The position numbers and the translations under genes were made by a program. A stretch of DNA of 23,725 nt, from positions 1-23,725 of the IMG/VR virus record IMGVR_UViG_3300027608_003727; one strand, 5' to 3'. The DNA comes from a virus. The notes under the pieces are model-generated. The model was not told where the DNA came from. It did no database searches and saw only the letters and a list, made by a program, of their open reading frames with translations. This document shows, one piece after another, positions 6,644 through 13,237 of this stretch (position 1 is the first letter of the stretch; the number at the start of each line of letters is the position of its first letter).

Positions 6644-6697
6644 TGGTGGACTTGGGGGGATTCGCACCCCCGTCCAAGACACTTTTCAAAAAATCAG
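6644..6697 (-). ncRNA. tmRNA acceptor piece
   Basis: The piece encoded first. It holds the 3' strand of the P2 helix (ATTTTTTG at 6694-6687 and GTCTT at 6680-6676, able to pair with AAGTACAAAAAT at 6530-6519 of the coding piece), the invariant-looking GGAC, the T-arm (stem GGGGG/CCCCC, loop TGCGAAT with G where T is usual), the acceptor strand CAAGTCC, discriminator A and CCA. The 5' end near 6697 is a guess from the pairing. Confidence 0.88.
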
Positions 6698-6708
6698 TTT
6701 ACTACCAT

Positions 6709-6978
6709 TCATTCTGTTGTTGGTACTACATTTTCTACAACTTCCATGATAAGCATTTCACGGATAGGTTCTTCAATACCTAGTGTTATCAAAATATCAT
6801 TTTCTGGATCAATGATAACATCATCAGCTGAAAGTTCAGTTATTTTTTCTGAAACAAACGCAATTAATTCTTGCCCCGTTAAACCATCGGGATTAGAAAT
6901 GTTAGTATAATTTGTTGTTCTGTATTCCACTTTGATTGTGGAATCTTCGTTTACTTTGATAAATTGAAAATCGTTCAT
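6709..6978 (-). CDS. Small acidic protein, probably virion-associated
   Basis: 89 residues, acidic, with no membrane segment. It contains NPDGLTGQELIAFVSEKITE and a terminal EVVENVVPTTE. It begins 12 bases after the stop of the tail-fibre-like gene upstream and ends 12 bases before the estimated tmRNA start, so the three probably share a transcript. It could be a fibre chaperone or small structural protein, but no family is recognised. Confidence 0.7.
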   Translation of the reverse strand: MNDFQFIKVNEDSTIKVEYRTTNYTNISNPDGLTGQELIAFVSEKITELSADDVIIDPENDILITLGIEEPIREMLIMEVVENVVPTTE

Positions 6979-6990
6979 TTTATTTTATTA

Positions 6991-7965
6991 TTAGAAAGTT
7001 GTTAATATAGCACCAATAATTGGCGTTTCTCCAATAATTGGTCCGGAAGCAGGCCAACTTGGATATATTGCAGATGAACTAGTGTTTACCACAAATTGTA
7101 CACTCGAACCATTATACCACCAATGGTCTGCAGTTATAACGTTTGCTGCACCACTTGGTTGTGGCAATGGATTATTATAATCTCCACCACGTTCAACAAT
7201 CATAACGTGCATTTTACCAGCAGCCACCGTTCTTGAATAGTTGTAACCATCGAAATTAATTTGTCCTTGTCCACCTTCAAACGCCCATTTTCCAGGAATC
7301 AAATATGAATAACTCCATGCTCCTCTGTTTCCACCACCACCAGAGAAAGTTATTGAATTACTTGATACTGAATTAACCTGTCCAACAAAAGTTTGTGTTT
7401 TAACAGTTATACCAAATCCATTACCAACAGGTGTAGGTTGTGCGCCATCACCAACATAGGTGAATGGACCAAAATCATGTAATAAAGTACCAGAATTTGT
7501 AGAAGGTGTTATTGTTGGATAATTACCAATTCCACCAGATGCAATACTAACCATAGTGTAGAACATACTACTCAATGGTAAACCACCATTTGAATATGAC
7601 CATGAGTTAATAGCAGAAGTTGTATATCTAAAATTGGGATGGTTTCTATTATAATTATCACCAGGATAATAACTTAGTTGACCTGTACCTTCACCATATC
7701 TAACTAAATTGGAACGATTGTTCCAGAAATAGTTAGCCAAAGCAACAGCACTAGGTTCTGCCGAGGCACCATAAAAATTACTAATTGATATCGCACCGCT
7801 TGAAGGAATAGCAACAGCTGAACCGCTTGGATAACCTACAGTACCAGGATTTACTCGGCCGTTGCCAGCATAATATTCATCTAAACCAATTGGGTTATTA
7901 CCACCAAATTCAGCTTGAATTTCACTCAAAGATAATGAACCTTGATTGAATAATTTAATAGTCAT
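6991..7965 (-). CDS. Virion structural / tail-fibre-like protein
   Basis: 324 residues, rich in Gly, Ser, Asn and Tyr. The N-terminal 70 residues carry a module seen in many structural proteins of aquatic T4-like phages: SLSLSEIQAEFGGNNPIGLD, then YYAGNGRV, then PSSGAISISNFYGAS. The rest is a beta-rich, low-charge region with Gly clusters (TFSGGGGNRG), compatible with a fibre or adhesin tip that contacts the host surface. No catalytic motif is seen. A late-promoter-like octamer lies 28 bases before the ATG, which fits a virion gene. The exact place in the particle is unknown. Confidence 0.8.
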   Translation of the reverse strand: MTIKLFNQGSLSLSEIQAEFGGNNPIGLDEYYAGNGRVNPGTVGYPSGSAVAIPSSGAISISNFYGASAEPSAVALANYFWNNRSNLVRYGEGTGQLSYYPGDNYNRNHPNFRYTTSAINSWSYSNGGLPLSSMFYTMVSIASGGIGNYPTITPSTNSGTLLHDFGPFTYVGDGAQPTPVGNGFGITVKTQTFVGQVNSVSSNSITFSGGGGNRGAWSYSYLIPGKWAFEGGQGQINFDGYNYSRTVAAGKMHVMIVERGGDYNNPLPQPSGAANVITADHWWYNGSSVQFVVNTSSSAIYPSWPASGPIIGETPIIGAILTTF

Positions 7966-7992
7966 TTTGTTATATTTTTAAATGTGATGTAC

Positions 7993-8000
7993 TATTTAGT
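7993..8000 (-). promoter_or_regulatory. Putative late promoter (ACTAAATA)
   Basis: ACTAAATA on the minus strand, 28 bases upstream of ATG 7965 of a structural gene; same octamer and similar spacing as at 5960-5967. Resembles the T4 late -10 TATAAATA recognised by gp55-RNAP with gp33, whose gene is present in this window. Confidence 0.5.
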
Positions 8001-8004
8001 CAAA

Positions 8005-8652
8005 TCAATCCCATAGGGCTTGGTAATACTTTCCAAATAATCTAAAACCATTTTTGTTTCGTTCTTCGTGTGCTCTGTATGCATCCCAATCGCATTTTCG
8101 ATCACCTAACTCTACCATTCGTTTACACTTTTGTCCATTATATTCATTATCGGAGTCTTGCCATTCAATTTTACTTGTACCAGTCCAATACTTCTCAGAC
8201 CAATCCTCATTATTCTTGCATTCGAATGCTTGAATCATTTCCTCAAGTACCCAATCCCAACGTTTGAAATGATTGTCATCAATATCATAATCGTTTTCTT
8301 TTGGTGGTGCTTCAGTGCTGCGTAGACCAAGTCCTTCCGGTACATCTTCATCATCAACACAAGGAGCACCATGTTTCGTTTTATGTAACTGTTTCAGCAT
8401 TGGCAAAATAATCAACGCAAGAGTGTGATCCATTGACCATGTATCGTAATTATCAATGCGAATTTTCACTTTGCGTTTTTTGTGACTTTCTACCCAAACG
8501 CAAACTTTTTGTAACCACGTATCTTTGCCGTCTGGCCCAGCCATCCACCCACCGATTTCAAAGCGTTTGTCTTTTGGTAACCAGAAAAATAGTTTATCTG
8601 CTATCTGATAAGGACCAATCCAGTCTCTATAAGGACCAATATAAATTTTCAT
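8005..8652 (-). CDS. Conserved phage protein, unknown function
   Basis: 215 residues, rich in Trp and charged residues. Opens MKIYIGPYRDWIGPYQIADK and has a strongly conserved-looking core, KKRKVKIRIDNYDTWSMDHT followed by LALIILPMLKQL. Proteins with this IGPY and DTWSMDHTLA pattern are widespread in large phages; I know of no assigned function. The C-terminal part has DYDIDDNHFKRWDWVLEEMI. Its start overlaps the nuclease stop (ATGA), so it is translationally coupled to it. Confidence 0.8.
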   Translation of the reverse strand: MKIYIGPYRDWIGPYQIADKLFFWLPKDKRFEIGGWMAGPDGKDTWLQKVCVWVESHKKRKVKIRIDNYDTWSMDHTLALIILPMLKQLHKTKHGAPCVDDEDVPEGLGLRSTEAPPKENDYDIDDNHFKRWDWVLEEMIQAFECKNNEDWSEKYWTGTSKIEWQDSDNEYNGQKCKRMVELGDRKCDWDAYRAHEERNKNGFRLFGKYYQALWD

Positions 8653-9320
8653 CTTTTATCCCAATAATTTTGTATGTATGTATTTAAACCGTTAATATAA
8701 TTCGATTTGTCTCTAATAAAAATTTGTGGTACTTCTTCTTCGGTTGCAATAGCTACCACAATCTTATTTATAGTTTTACCTGTAATTTCTTCAAACATTA
8801 AAGCATATGCGGTACATTGCATAAAATAATTTTGAATTTTGTCTTCACTCTTTTCACGTGTAGAAGATTTGAAATCAATTACAGCTAGTTCATTATCCCA
8901 TTCAGCAATTAAGTCCACACGACCTGCCATTCTTAATTGGTGACTATATAACGCCTGTTCAAGGCAATATATATTATCAACAAATTCATCCAACTTTGGA
9001 CGTAATTGTTTGAACATCATTTTATCCAGTGGCATCATTGATGCTACTTTTTTAGGTGACAATTCACCCAATAAATAAGTTTCACATAAACTGTGCAATT
9101 TAGTACCACGATTTGACGCACGTGTAGCAATTTTATTTGCTTCTTCAGCACCAACTCTTTGTCGCCATTCCATAATGGCCTTCTTATTATAGTCAGCCAA
9201 AACAGTAGTCACTGATGGGTACATTTCACCACTCGGTGTGTTATATCTCCTGCCATCTTCAGTTGTAACAGCCTTTAAGTCAAAATCTAACTCAGGTAAT
9301 TTTATAAATTTAAATGGCAT
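8649..9320 (-). CDS. PD-(D/E)XK-superfamily exonuclease
   Basis: 223 residues of a RecB/Cas4-like nuclease fold. The motifs are in order: GTKLH (residues 72-76), an acidic helix before EQALYS (121), GRVDLIAEW with D136, IDFKSS with D149 and K151 (the D-x-K signature), and QCTAYALM (168-175). Metal-dependent nucleases of this type are common in T4-like cyanophages and are annotated as exonucleases; likely roles are recombination, repair or host DNA breakdown (inference). It overlaps both neighbours by one to four bases. Confidence 0.85.
   Translation of the reverse strand: MPFKFIKLPELDFDLKAVTTEDGRRYNTPSGEMYPSVTTVLADYNKKAIMEWRQRVGAEEANKIATRASNRGTKLHSLCETYLLGELSPKKVASMMPLDKMMFKQLRPKLDEFVDNIYCLEQALYSHQLRMAGRVDLIAEWDNELAVIDFKSSTREKSEDKIQNYFMQCTAYALMFEEITGKTINKIVVAIATEEEVPQIFIRDKSNYINGLNTYIQNYWDKR
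8681..8688 (-). promoter_or_regulatory. Possible late promoter (TTTAAATA)
   Basis: TTTAAATA on the minus strand, 29 bases before ATG 8652. Same spacing as the other late-promoter-like octamers, but in a coding stretch of the upstream gene and less like the consensus. Confidence 0.3.
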
Positions 9321-9640
9321 CAGGCTTTTATTTTCTTTGTAATTTTATCAACGTGCTTCTTAACAATTTGTTCTGTCTGTACTTGCTTAATGGATTTTTT
9401 ACCATATCTATCACCAACAGTGCTAGTTGGATGCGCTTCTGCAACCTTAGATAAAACTTCTTTGAATCCATCAGGGGTTTTTTGATCTAATGTTCCACCA
9501 GAATGTGATACGATTGCCGGAGCAGTCATAACAGTTTGAAGATGTTTATTATCATTCAAATAATCTTCACGAGCTGCAATGCTCATAAAAGAATCAAATT
9601 GTTCACCAGTTTCGGTGTTTAAAAAGCTATACGTTGGCAA
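9320..9640 (-). CDS. Conserved phage protein with MPTYxF opening
   Basis: 106 residues. It begins MPTYSFLNTETGEQFDSFMS, an opening shared with FmdB-type zinc ribbons, but has no Cys, so no metal site. The middle has the HSGGTLDQKTPDGFKEVLSK stretch and the end is Lys-rich. Similar proteins are common in T4-like phages of aquatic bacteria; function unknown. Its stop overlaps the nuclease ATG by one base. Confidence 0.75.
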   Translation of the reverse strand: MPTYSFLNTETGEQFDSFMSIAAREDYLNDNKHLQTVMTAPAIVSHSGGTLDQKTPDGFKEVLSKVAEAHPTSTVGDRYGKKSIKQVQTEQIVKKHVDKITKKIKA

Positions 9641-10046
9641 AATTAAAATTCCAAATCTTTTTTATATGTTGCAAAAATTTATCTTTGGACATCCGATGTT
9701 TCATGTAATTACATTTAGAACAACAAGCTCTAACATTGTAAATCAGATATCCATTATCACTATCAATTCTGTCCAATCCATTGATTGGAACTTTTGTACC
9801 AGCCGATTCATGTAGTTTACCCTCACGAAACACTGGTTCAGAACCACAGATGTGGCAATTTTGTTGAACAATCTCAGTCCATTCCTCTAGGGACAATTGC
9901 CATTCTATGTTTCTATGATTAGGATTAGCATCACACTTTTGAGCGGTGTAAATCCTTTTCAAGTAAGACTTTTTAGGGTCTAATGTTTTACTATAAACCT
10001 TTTTCTTTTTAGGTTCTACAATACGTTGTTCTTGTTGCAAATCCAT
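9627..10046 (-). CDS. HNH-type endonuclease-like protein
   Basis: The frame is open upstream to 10130, but the ATG at 10046 (MDLQQEQRIVEP) is preferred: a GGGG-containing SD and a late-promoter octamer lie just upstream and it avoids overlap with the next gene. The 139-residue product has a treble-clef zinc site: CHICG (C64/C67) and CCSKCNYMK near residue 107, around a GLDRIDSDNGY motif. This is the free-standing phage HNH type in which DRID stands where many HNH nucleases have DHI, so the catalytic His is not obvious. It could be a homing endonuclease or an inactive relative. Confidence 0.75.
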   Translation of the reverse strand: MDLQQEQRIVEPKKKKVYSKTLDPKKSYLKRIYTAQKCDANPNHRNIEWQLSLEEWTEIVQQNCHICGSEPVFREGKLHESAGTKVPINGLDRIDSDNGYLIYNVRACCSKCNYMKHRMSKDKFLQHIKKIWNFNFANV

Positions 10047-10078
10047 ATAACCCCTATAAAAACTATACGTTACGTATA

Positions 10079-10086
10079 TATTTATA
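10079..10086 (-). promoter_or_regulatory. T4-type late promoter (TATAAATA)
   Basis: A perfect TATAAATA on the minus strand, 33 bases before the preferred ATG 10046. It is the only exact T4 late consensus found in front of a gene in this window. It overlaps the end of the upstream gene's intergenic gap. Confidence 0.65.
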
Positions 10087-10090
10087 AAAA

Positions 10091-10630
10091 TTAAAGATTG
10101 TACCACTCCGGAATATTTCGTTTTTTCCAAGACGCTAAATGAGCCTTGTTCTTTATATAGTAATTTTTGTAGGATGCCAAAGAACTGCCAACAATTTTCA
10201 CTTCGTCAGGCATCGCAGGTGTCGGTTCGGTAAAACCTACGCCTTTGGGAATGCCATTTGGCGGTGTGTTCAAAACTTCAACTAGTTTCTCGCAAGCATG
10301 TAATTTACCATATCTGTGTGTATATTCTCTCAATACTGCTAAGAATAACTGGTACAGCCATTCATAATTTTCATACGACTGTCTCAACCAAATAGCAGAG
10401 GGATGGTTAACATGAGTAGTGGAATACATAACACTATCACGGGAATCAGGGAGAACGTAGTGCTGTTGTTTGCGACCAGACTTAGATAAACGAGTAATAA
10501 GATTGCCGTCCAATACACGGTGTGCTGTAGATAAGAGCTGAGCATATTCAAGGATCATTTTGACCACGTGTTTATCATTGTGCATTTGAGCACAAGTAGT
10601 TGGGTCATTATCAAGATAAAAAATATTCAT
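10091..10630 (-). CDS. Conserved phage protein (MNIFYLDxDP type), unknown function
   Basis: 179 residues, starting MNIFYLDNDPTTCAQMHNDK and continuing HVVKMILEYAQLLSTAH, a conserved block in many large phages of aquatic bacteria. Two His (H17, H21), an Asp-Lys and a Glu cluster there and could be catalytic or metal-binding. The middle has HPSAIWLRQSYENYEWLYQL and the end has WKKRNIPEWY. Some relatives are loosely labelled pyrimidine-dimer glycosylase; I do not see enough to support that. Confidence 0.75.
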   Translation of the reverse strand: MNIFYLDNDPTTCAQMHNDKHVVKMILEYAQLLSTAHRVLDGNLITRLSKSGRKQQHYVLPDSRDSVMYSTTHVNHPSAIWLRQSYENYEWLYQLFLAVLREYTHRYGKLHACEKLVEVLNTPPNGIPKGVGFTEPTPAMPDEVKIVGSSLASYKNYYIKNKAHLASWKKRNIPEWYNL

Positions 10631-10757
10631 ATAGAGCTAACACAATAGCGTAAATAACTAAACCATTGATAAAAACCACGGTACATACAAATACCGTGGA
10701 ATTAATATCGTTACGCAAGTCTTCTATAAAATCAAGCAGTCTGTTCGACAGTTTCAT
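10611..10757 (-). CDS. Possible 48-residue membrane peptide
   Basis: A short frame overlaps the ends of both neighbours. It reads MKLSNRLLDFIEDLRNDINS and then a hydrophobic segment (STVFVCTVVFINGLVIYAIV) ending in LALYEYFLS, a plausible amphipathic helix plus one TM helix. An SD-like GAGGAAG lies about 10 bases before the ATG. Against it, a strong terminator-like hairpin (10676-10699) lies within the frame. Either the peptide is made from readthrough transcripts or the frame is chance. Confidence 0.35.
   Translation of the reverse strand: MKLSNRLLDFIEDLRNDINSTVFVCTVVFINGLVIYAIVLALYEYFLS
10676..10699 (-). terminator. Intrinsic terminator after the 10732-11136 gene
   Basis: A perfect 8-bp stem (CCACGGTA / TACCGTGG) with an 8-nt loop, followed on the minus strand by TTTTTATC. 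It lies about 35 bases after the stop at 10732 and would end the transcript from the promoter at 11164-11191. Confidence 0.7.
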
Positions 10758-11136
10758 TTACTTGCACTTCCTCTGCAACAGGATCAACCATTGCTGGCAT
10801 TGGTGTAGCACCAGTCTGAGCAGCCAATTTGGCAGCAGAAGGTTTCTTAACCTTTTGACCAGGAACCCATGTTGATTGAGAAATGCCAATTGTATCGAGG
10901 TACTTTTGGACTTCTTTCACGTTGACCAATTGATAGGCTACAACTTGGCGGCCATCTTTAATTGCACGAACGGTACCGTTGGCAATTGTTTTAATGTGCC
11001 AAATGTATGTTGACAATCGGTACACATAAATTTCTGCACCAAGTTTTTGGTCAATTTCATCTTTGGTCACAGGTTCGCCTGAGACCATCAATGTCAAAAG
11101 TTTTTCGAAAGGTTTTAGTTTTACAGTTTTGGACAT
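10732..11136 (-). CDS. Conserved phage protein, possibly winged-helix-like
   Basis: 134 residues. The first 80 (LKPFEKLLTLMVSGEPVTKD, EIDQKLG, VYRLSTYIWHIKTIANGTVR, AIKDGRQVVAYQLVN) have the length and hydrophobic pattern of a helix-turn-helix plus beta-wing. The C-terminal 50 are Ala/Pro/Glu-rich and probably disordered. It has its own consensus sigma70-type promoter and a terminator, so it is likely an early monocistronic gene. A DNA-binding regulator is possible; unproven. Confidence 0.7.
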   Translation of the reverse strand: MSKTVKLKPFEKLLTLMVSGEPVTKDEIDQKLGAEIYVYRLSTYIWHIKTIANGTVRAIKDGRQVVAYQLVNVKEVQKYLDTIGISQSTWVPGQKVKKPSAAKLAAQTGATPMPAMVDPVAEEVQVNETVEQTA

Positions 11137-11163
11137 AATATATTCCTTAGTTTCAATAGTTCA

Positions 11164-11191
11164 ATTATACACTTTGAGGCGAATTTGTCAA
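11164..11191 (-). promoter_or_regulatory. Consensus sigma70-type promoter
   Basis: On the minus strand TTGACA (11191-11186), 16-bp spacer, TATAAT (11169-11164): both hexamers perfect. It is 28 bases upstream of ATG 11136. Such host-type promoters mark immediate-early genes in T4-like phages. Confidence 0.88.
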
Positions 11192-11212
11192 GCGGCATCG
11201 CCATGTTTGCCG

Positions 11213-11593
11213 TTAGATTGTTGCCTTTGAGCAACAAAAATCTTTAAAGTCTTGCCAAGTACCAGAGAAAATCACTTCACCTGGATTTTTAACTACCACT
11301 TTATTTTCGTAAACGTGGTACTCATATTCTTGGCAGCAATCGGTATCGGTAACAGCATGAATGTAGAATCCACCAACGGTATGTTTAAAATTGGCAATCA
11401 ATTGAGCTGCAAGGCAACCCATACCATTAAATTGTTTTGTTTCACTTTGAGAGAAACCATTAACAATTTCACCAGAGCATAAAAAATCAGCCAGCTCTTG
11501 GCCATGACCTTCCAGATAACCATCAAATTGACGGTACATATTAATGATTGGTTTATCACCATCATAAACAAAAGTCAAACTACGTGTTCCCAT
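11213..11593 (-). CDS. Conserved phage protein (MGTRSLTFVYD type)
   Basis: 126 residues from ATG 11593, chosen because GAGGAA lies 7 bases before it and it follows the previous stop (the frame is open 30 bases further up). Sequence: MGTRSLTFVYDGDKPIINMY, RQFDGYLEGHGQELADFL, several Cys including DTDCCQEYEYHVY and DFCCSK. Proteins beginning MGTRSLT are common in phages and bacteria and have no known function. Its last codons form a 7-bp hairpin (11218-11237). Confidence 0.78.
   Translation of the reverse strand: MGTRSLTFVYDGDKPIINMYRQFDGYLEGHGQELADFLCSGEIVNGFSQSETKQFNGMGCLAAQLIANFKHTVGGFYIHAVTDTDCCQEYEYHVYENKVVVKNPGEVIFSGTWQDFKDFCCSKATI
11218..11237 (-). repeat. Hairpin at gene end upstream of a promoter
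   Basis: A perfect 7-bp inverted repeat (TTGTTGC / GCAACAA, 6-nt loop) within the last codons of the 11213-11593 gene, 26 bases upstream of the promoter at 11164-11191. No T-run follows on either strand, so it is not a standard terminator. Confidence 0.6.
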
Positions 11594-11594
11594 T

Positions 11595-11999
11595 TTAATA
11601 TTCCTCAATAGGGTTTGTTTCAATCATAATGTGACCAAACTGAATCACACCATCCCAACCTTTTTTACCACGGCCACCACCGGTGACAAATGGTGAATCA
11701 AAATCTTCAATACAACCAAGTTCCAGCAGATTATCATAATTATTTGCTTTGATATCACTAACCAAAATACAACCAATTAATCCAGCATCCACCGAATATG
11801 AATCACCATCATAATCTTGGTAAGTGCCATCGCCATAAGCGGTGCCATATGTTGCAAACTTGCGACCATCACTTAGTTGGAACTCACCATCTATACATTT
11901 ATTGCCATCGATAGTGATGCCACAAAATTCTTCCCATTCTTCATCGGTCATTACATAACATAAATCACCAACATAATATTTACCAGCAGGCATTGTCAT
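11595..11999 (-). CDS. Conserved phage protein (PAGKYYVGDLCYV type)
   Basis: 134 residues, Gly- and Asp-rich: MPAGKYYVGDLCYVMTDEEW, then a region with DGRKFATYGTAYGDGTY and YSVDAGLIGCILVSDI. The pattern of short beta strands with Gly/Asp turns suggests a small beta-sandwich. Homologues with YGTAYGDGTY occur widely in phages and bacteria, without known function. One base separates it from the downstream gene; SD AAGGAA before the ATG. Confidence 0.78.
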   Translation of the reverse strand: MTMPAGKYYVGDLCYVMTDEEWEEFCGITIDGNKCIDGEFQLSDGRKFATYGTAYGDGTYQDYDGDSYSVDAGLIGCILVSDIKANNYDNLLELGCIEDFDSPFVTGGGRGKKGWDGVIQFGHIMIETNPIEEY

Positions 12000-12010
12000 T
12001 TCATTATTCC

Positions 12011-12238
12011 TTAATAAGTGTAAGCTGAAAAGTGTGTGGCATCTTCCTTTAAGCAGGTAGATTGTCTGTTTGCCGCAGATCGATAACGTGCTGACGGCGT
12101 ACTAGCTCGGGGACCACGATATCTAACCTTGAAAAATTTATTTTGACTAGACATTTCACTTCTAAAAAGGTCTAAAAATTGAATTGGTACTCTATGATAA
12201 AGAGCAGTTTTACCACCAATATTAAATACATCAAACAT
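12011..12238 (-). CDS. Small basic phage protein, unknown function
   Basis: 75 residues from ATG 12238 (MFDVFNIGGKTALYHRVP), chosen over the open 12265 position because GGAGAA lies 9 bases before it. The second half is Arg/Ser-rich (KVRYRGPRAS, SARYRSAANRQSTCLKEDAT) and may bind nucleic acid. The last part, LKEDATHFSAY, looks conserved in phage proteins I recall. No function assigned. Confidence 0.72.
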   Translation of the reverse strand: MFDVFNIGGKTALYHRVPIQFLDLFRSEMSSQNKFFKVRYRGPRASTPSARYRSAANRQSTCLKEDATHFSAYTY

Positions 12239-12264
12239 CTTGTTTTCTCCAAATTGAATAATCA

Positions 12265-13014
12265 TTAAGCAGCTTTCAACATAATAACTGGATACTTTAC
12301 AAAACCGGTTGTATCTTTTTTGGCTTTACCTTTAGCATACAAACCAATTACAGAATTTTGCGGATCCAAAAAACGCAAATCAGAATCATCGCCATTAAAA
12401 ACGGAACGGAACTTATAAGTTTCTGGCATTGGCGAACCTTTTTTAATACCAAAAACAACAGCAACATTATAACCTTGTGTCATAGCTGATAATACATCAT
12501 TATCATTACCATCAGCGGCAGAAAATGTCAGGTGATAATTAGGGATATTTTTGACTTTACGACCAAGTATTTTGGTATAATCATAAAATTGGATACGTTC
12601 AAACGCTTCAAAAATATTACGATATAATTTGCCATTACGGACAACTTCATACTTTTCCCAAGCAAGGTCGCTAGTACCATTTAATCGAATAACTGGAACT
12701 AAATTTTTATTGGCACTTTGCTTAATAGCCAATTCAATATCTTTAACCAACCAATTCATAAAATACATGCGCTCTTCGAAAAACATTTGTGTTTTGCGGA
12801 TACGTGCTTTTTGAATAACGTTGGTAGTTTCGCCTTTTTTAAACATACCGCCACGGCCAGCTGTATTCAAACAAGCAGCTGTACAACCAGCGGTACGCTT
12901 AGCACATGTTTCATAACCTGACAAATCAGCTGGAGCCAAATGCAAAATATAGGTATTATAACCTTCAGCCAATCCTTTAAGGATTTTGGGGTTACCAGTA
13001 GAAAGCAGTTTCAT
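12265..13014 (-). CDS. Conserved phage/plasmid protein with Cys cluster, unknown function
   Basis: 249 residues. The N-terminal block LHLAPADLSGYETCAKRTAG then CTAACLNTAGRGG holds three Cys in a spacing that recurs in a large family found in phages and plasmids. Next come RKTQMFFEERMYFMNWLVKD and PVIRLNGTSDLAWE. The Cys cluster could bind a metal or an iron-sulfur centre (inference). The later part has TFSAADGNDNDVL and repeated Gly-Lys turns. SD AAGGA before ATG 13014 and a near-perfect promoter at 13048-13075. Confidence 0.8.
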   Translation of the reverse strand: MKLLSTGNPKILKGLAEGYNTYILHLAPADLSGYETCAKRTAGCTAACLNTAGRGGMFKKGETTNVIQKARIRKTQMFFEERMYFMNWLVKDIELAIKQSANKNLVPVIRLNGTSDLAWEKYEVVRNGKLYRNIFEAFERIQFYDYTKILGRKVKNIPNYHLTFSAADGNDNDVLSAMTQGYNVAVVFGIKKGSPMPETYKFRSVFNGDDSDLRFLDPQNSVIGLYAKGKAKKDTTGFVKYPVIMLKAA

Positions 13015-13047
13015 AACAATGTGTCCTTTATCAACTCAACAGAATCC

Positions 13048-13075
13048 ATTATACAGGTTTCGGTACAATTGTCAA
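13048..13075 (-). promoter_or_regulatory. Consensus sigma70-type promoter
   Basis: TTGACA (13075-13070), 16-bp spacer, TATAAT (13053-13048) on the minus strand, 34 bases before ATG 13014. Same architecture as at 11164-11191. One copy of the 16-bp repeat (13091-13106) lies 15 bases upstream of the -35. Confidence 0.88.
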
Positions 13076-13090
13076 GCGTTTTTCGCCTGT

Positions 13091-13106
13091 GTTGCATAAA
13101 AACAAC
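13091..13106 (-). repeat. 16-bp repeat, copy A
   Basis: GTTGCATAAAAACAAC on the + strand; the exact reverse complement of copies B and C. It starts one base after the stop of the 13108-13236 gene. The ends (TGTTG / CAACA) form a 5-bp inverted repeat. Confidence 0.7.
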
Positions 13107-13107
13107 A

Positions 13108-13236
13108 TTAATACTTAAGTATTAATATCACCAGGAGTACTATTCCCATGATTCCGAACGTCATGGAACGACCCACCAGAGCGCCTAGGAACGCACCCAA
13201 GGCGAATATTGAAACGGATGATAGATATATCTCCAT
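13108..13236 (-). CDS. 42-residue membrane protein
   Basis: Starts at ATG 13236 with CGGAG 5 bases before it, one base after the previous stop; the frame extends upstream but overlaps that gene. Product MEIYLSSVSIFALGAFLGAL then VGRSMTFGIMGIVLLVILIL, ending KY: two hydrophobic segments around a short GRS turn, a hairpin-type membrane protein. Unknown role; early phage membrane peptides often alter the host envelope or exclude other phages (speculative). Confidence 0.7.
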   Translation of the reverse strand: MEIYLSSVSIFALGAFLGALVGRSMTFGIMGIVLLVILILKY

Positions 13237-13237
13237 A

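Larger units (their letters stand above)
6369..6697 (-). ncRNA. ssrA: Circularly permuted (two-piece) tmRNA
   Basis: In permuted order on the minus strand: acceptor piece (3' end of the molecule), intervening segment, then coding piece. Both halves of the tRNA-like domain are present and pair: GGGCTTG (6557-6551) with CAAGTCC (6654-6648), 7 bp including a G3-U70 wobble, the alanine identity element; then discriminator A and encoded CCA (6646-6644). A T-arm with 5-bp G/C stem is at 6671-6655. The coding piece carries the TTTCGACAAGG segment typical of tmRNA 5' ends, a resume GCA codon and the tag ANDERFLMAA, whose stop lies in a GTAA tetraloop. tmRNA (with SmpB) rescues stalled ribosomes and tags the nascent chain for proteolysis. 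The outer ends are estimates. It lies just downstream of the 6709-6978 gene and is probably cotranscribed with it. Confidence 0.95.

Noticed and set aside
6644-6680. Lone T-arm plus CCA first read as a broken ordinary tRNA
   Set aside because: The partner acceptor strand lies downstream at 6551-6557 together with a tag frame, which makes it a permuted tmRNA.
6398-6910. 170-residue + strand open frame
   Set aside because: It runs antisense through the tmRNA and into the 6709-6978 gene; composition is that of a shadow frame and the RNA structure explains the region.
8765-8772. TATAAATA on the minus strand inside the nuclease gene
   Set aside because: It is over 110 bases from the next start and within coding sequence; the spacing differs from the other late-promoter candidates, so chance is likely in AT-rich DNA.
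10047-10130. N-terminal extension of the HNH gene to 10130
   Set aside because: It would cross a perfect late promoter and overlap the neighbouring gene; ATG 10046 has a better context.
13090-13107. 16-bp repeat as an intrinsic terminator
   Set aside because: The possible stem is only 5 bp with no T-run after it on the relevant strand in any of the three copies.
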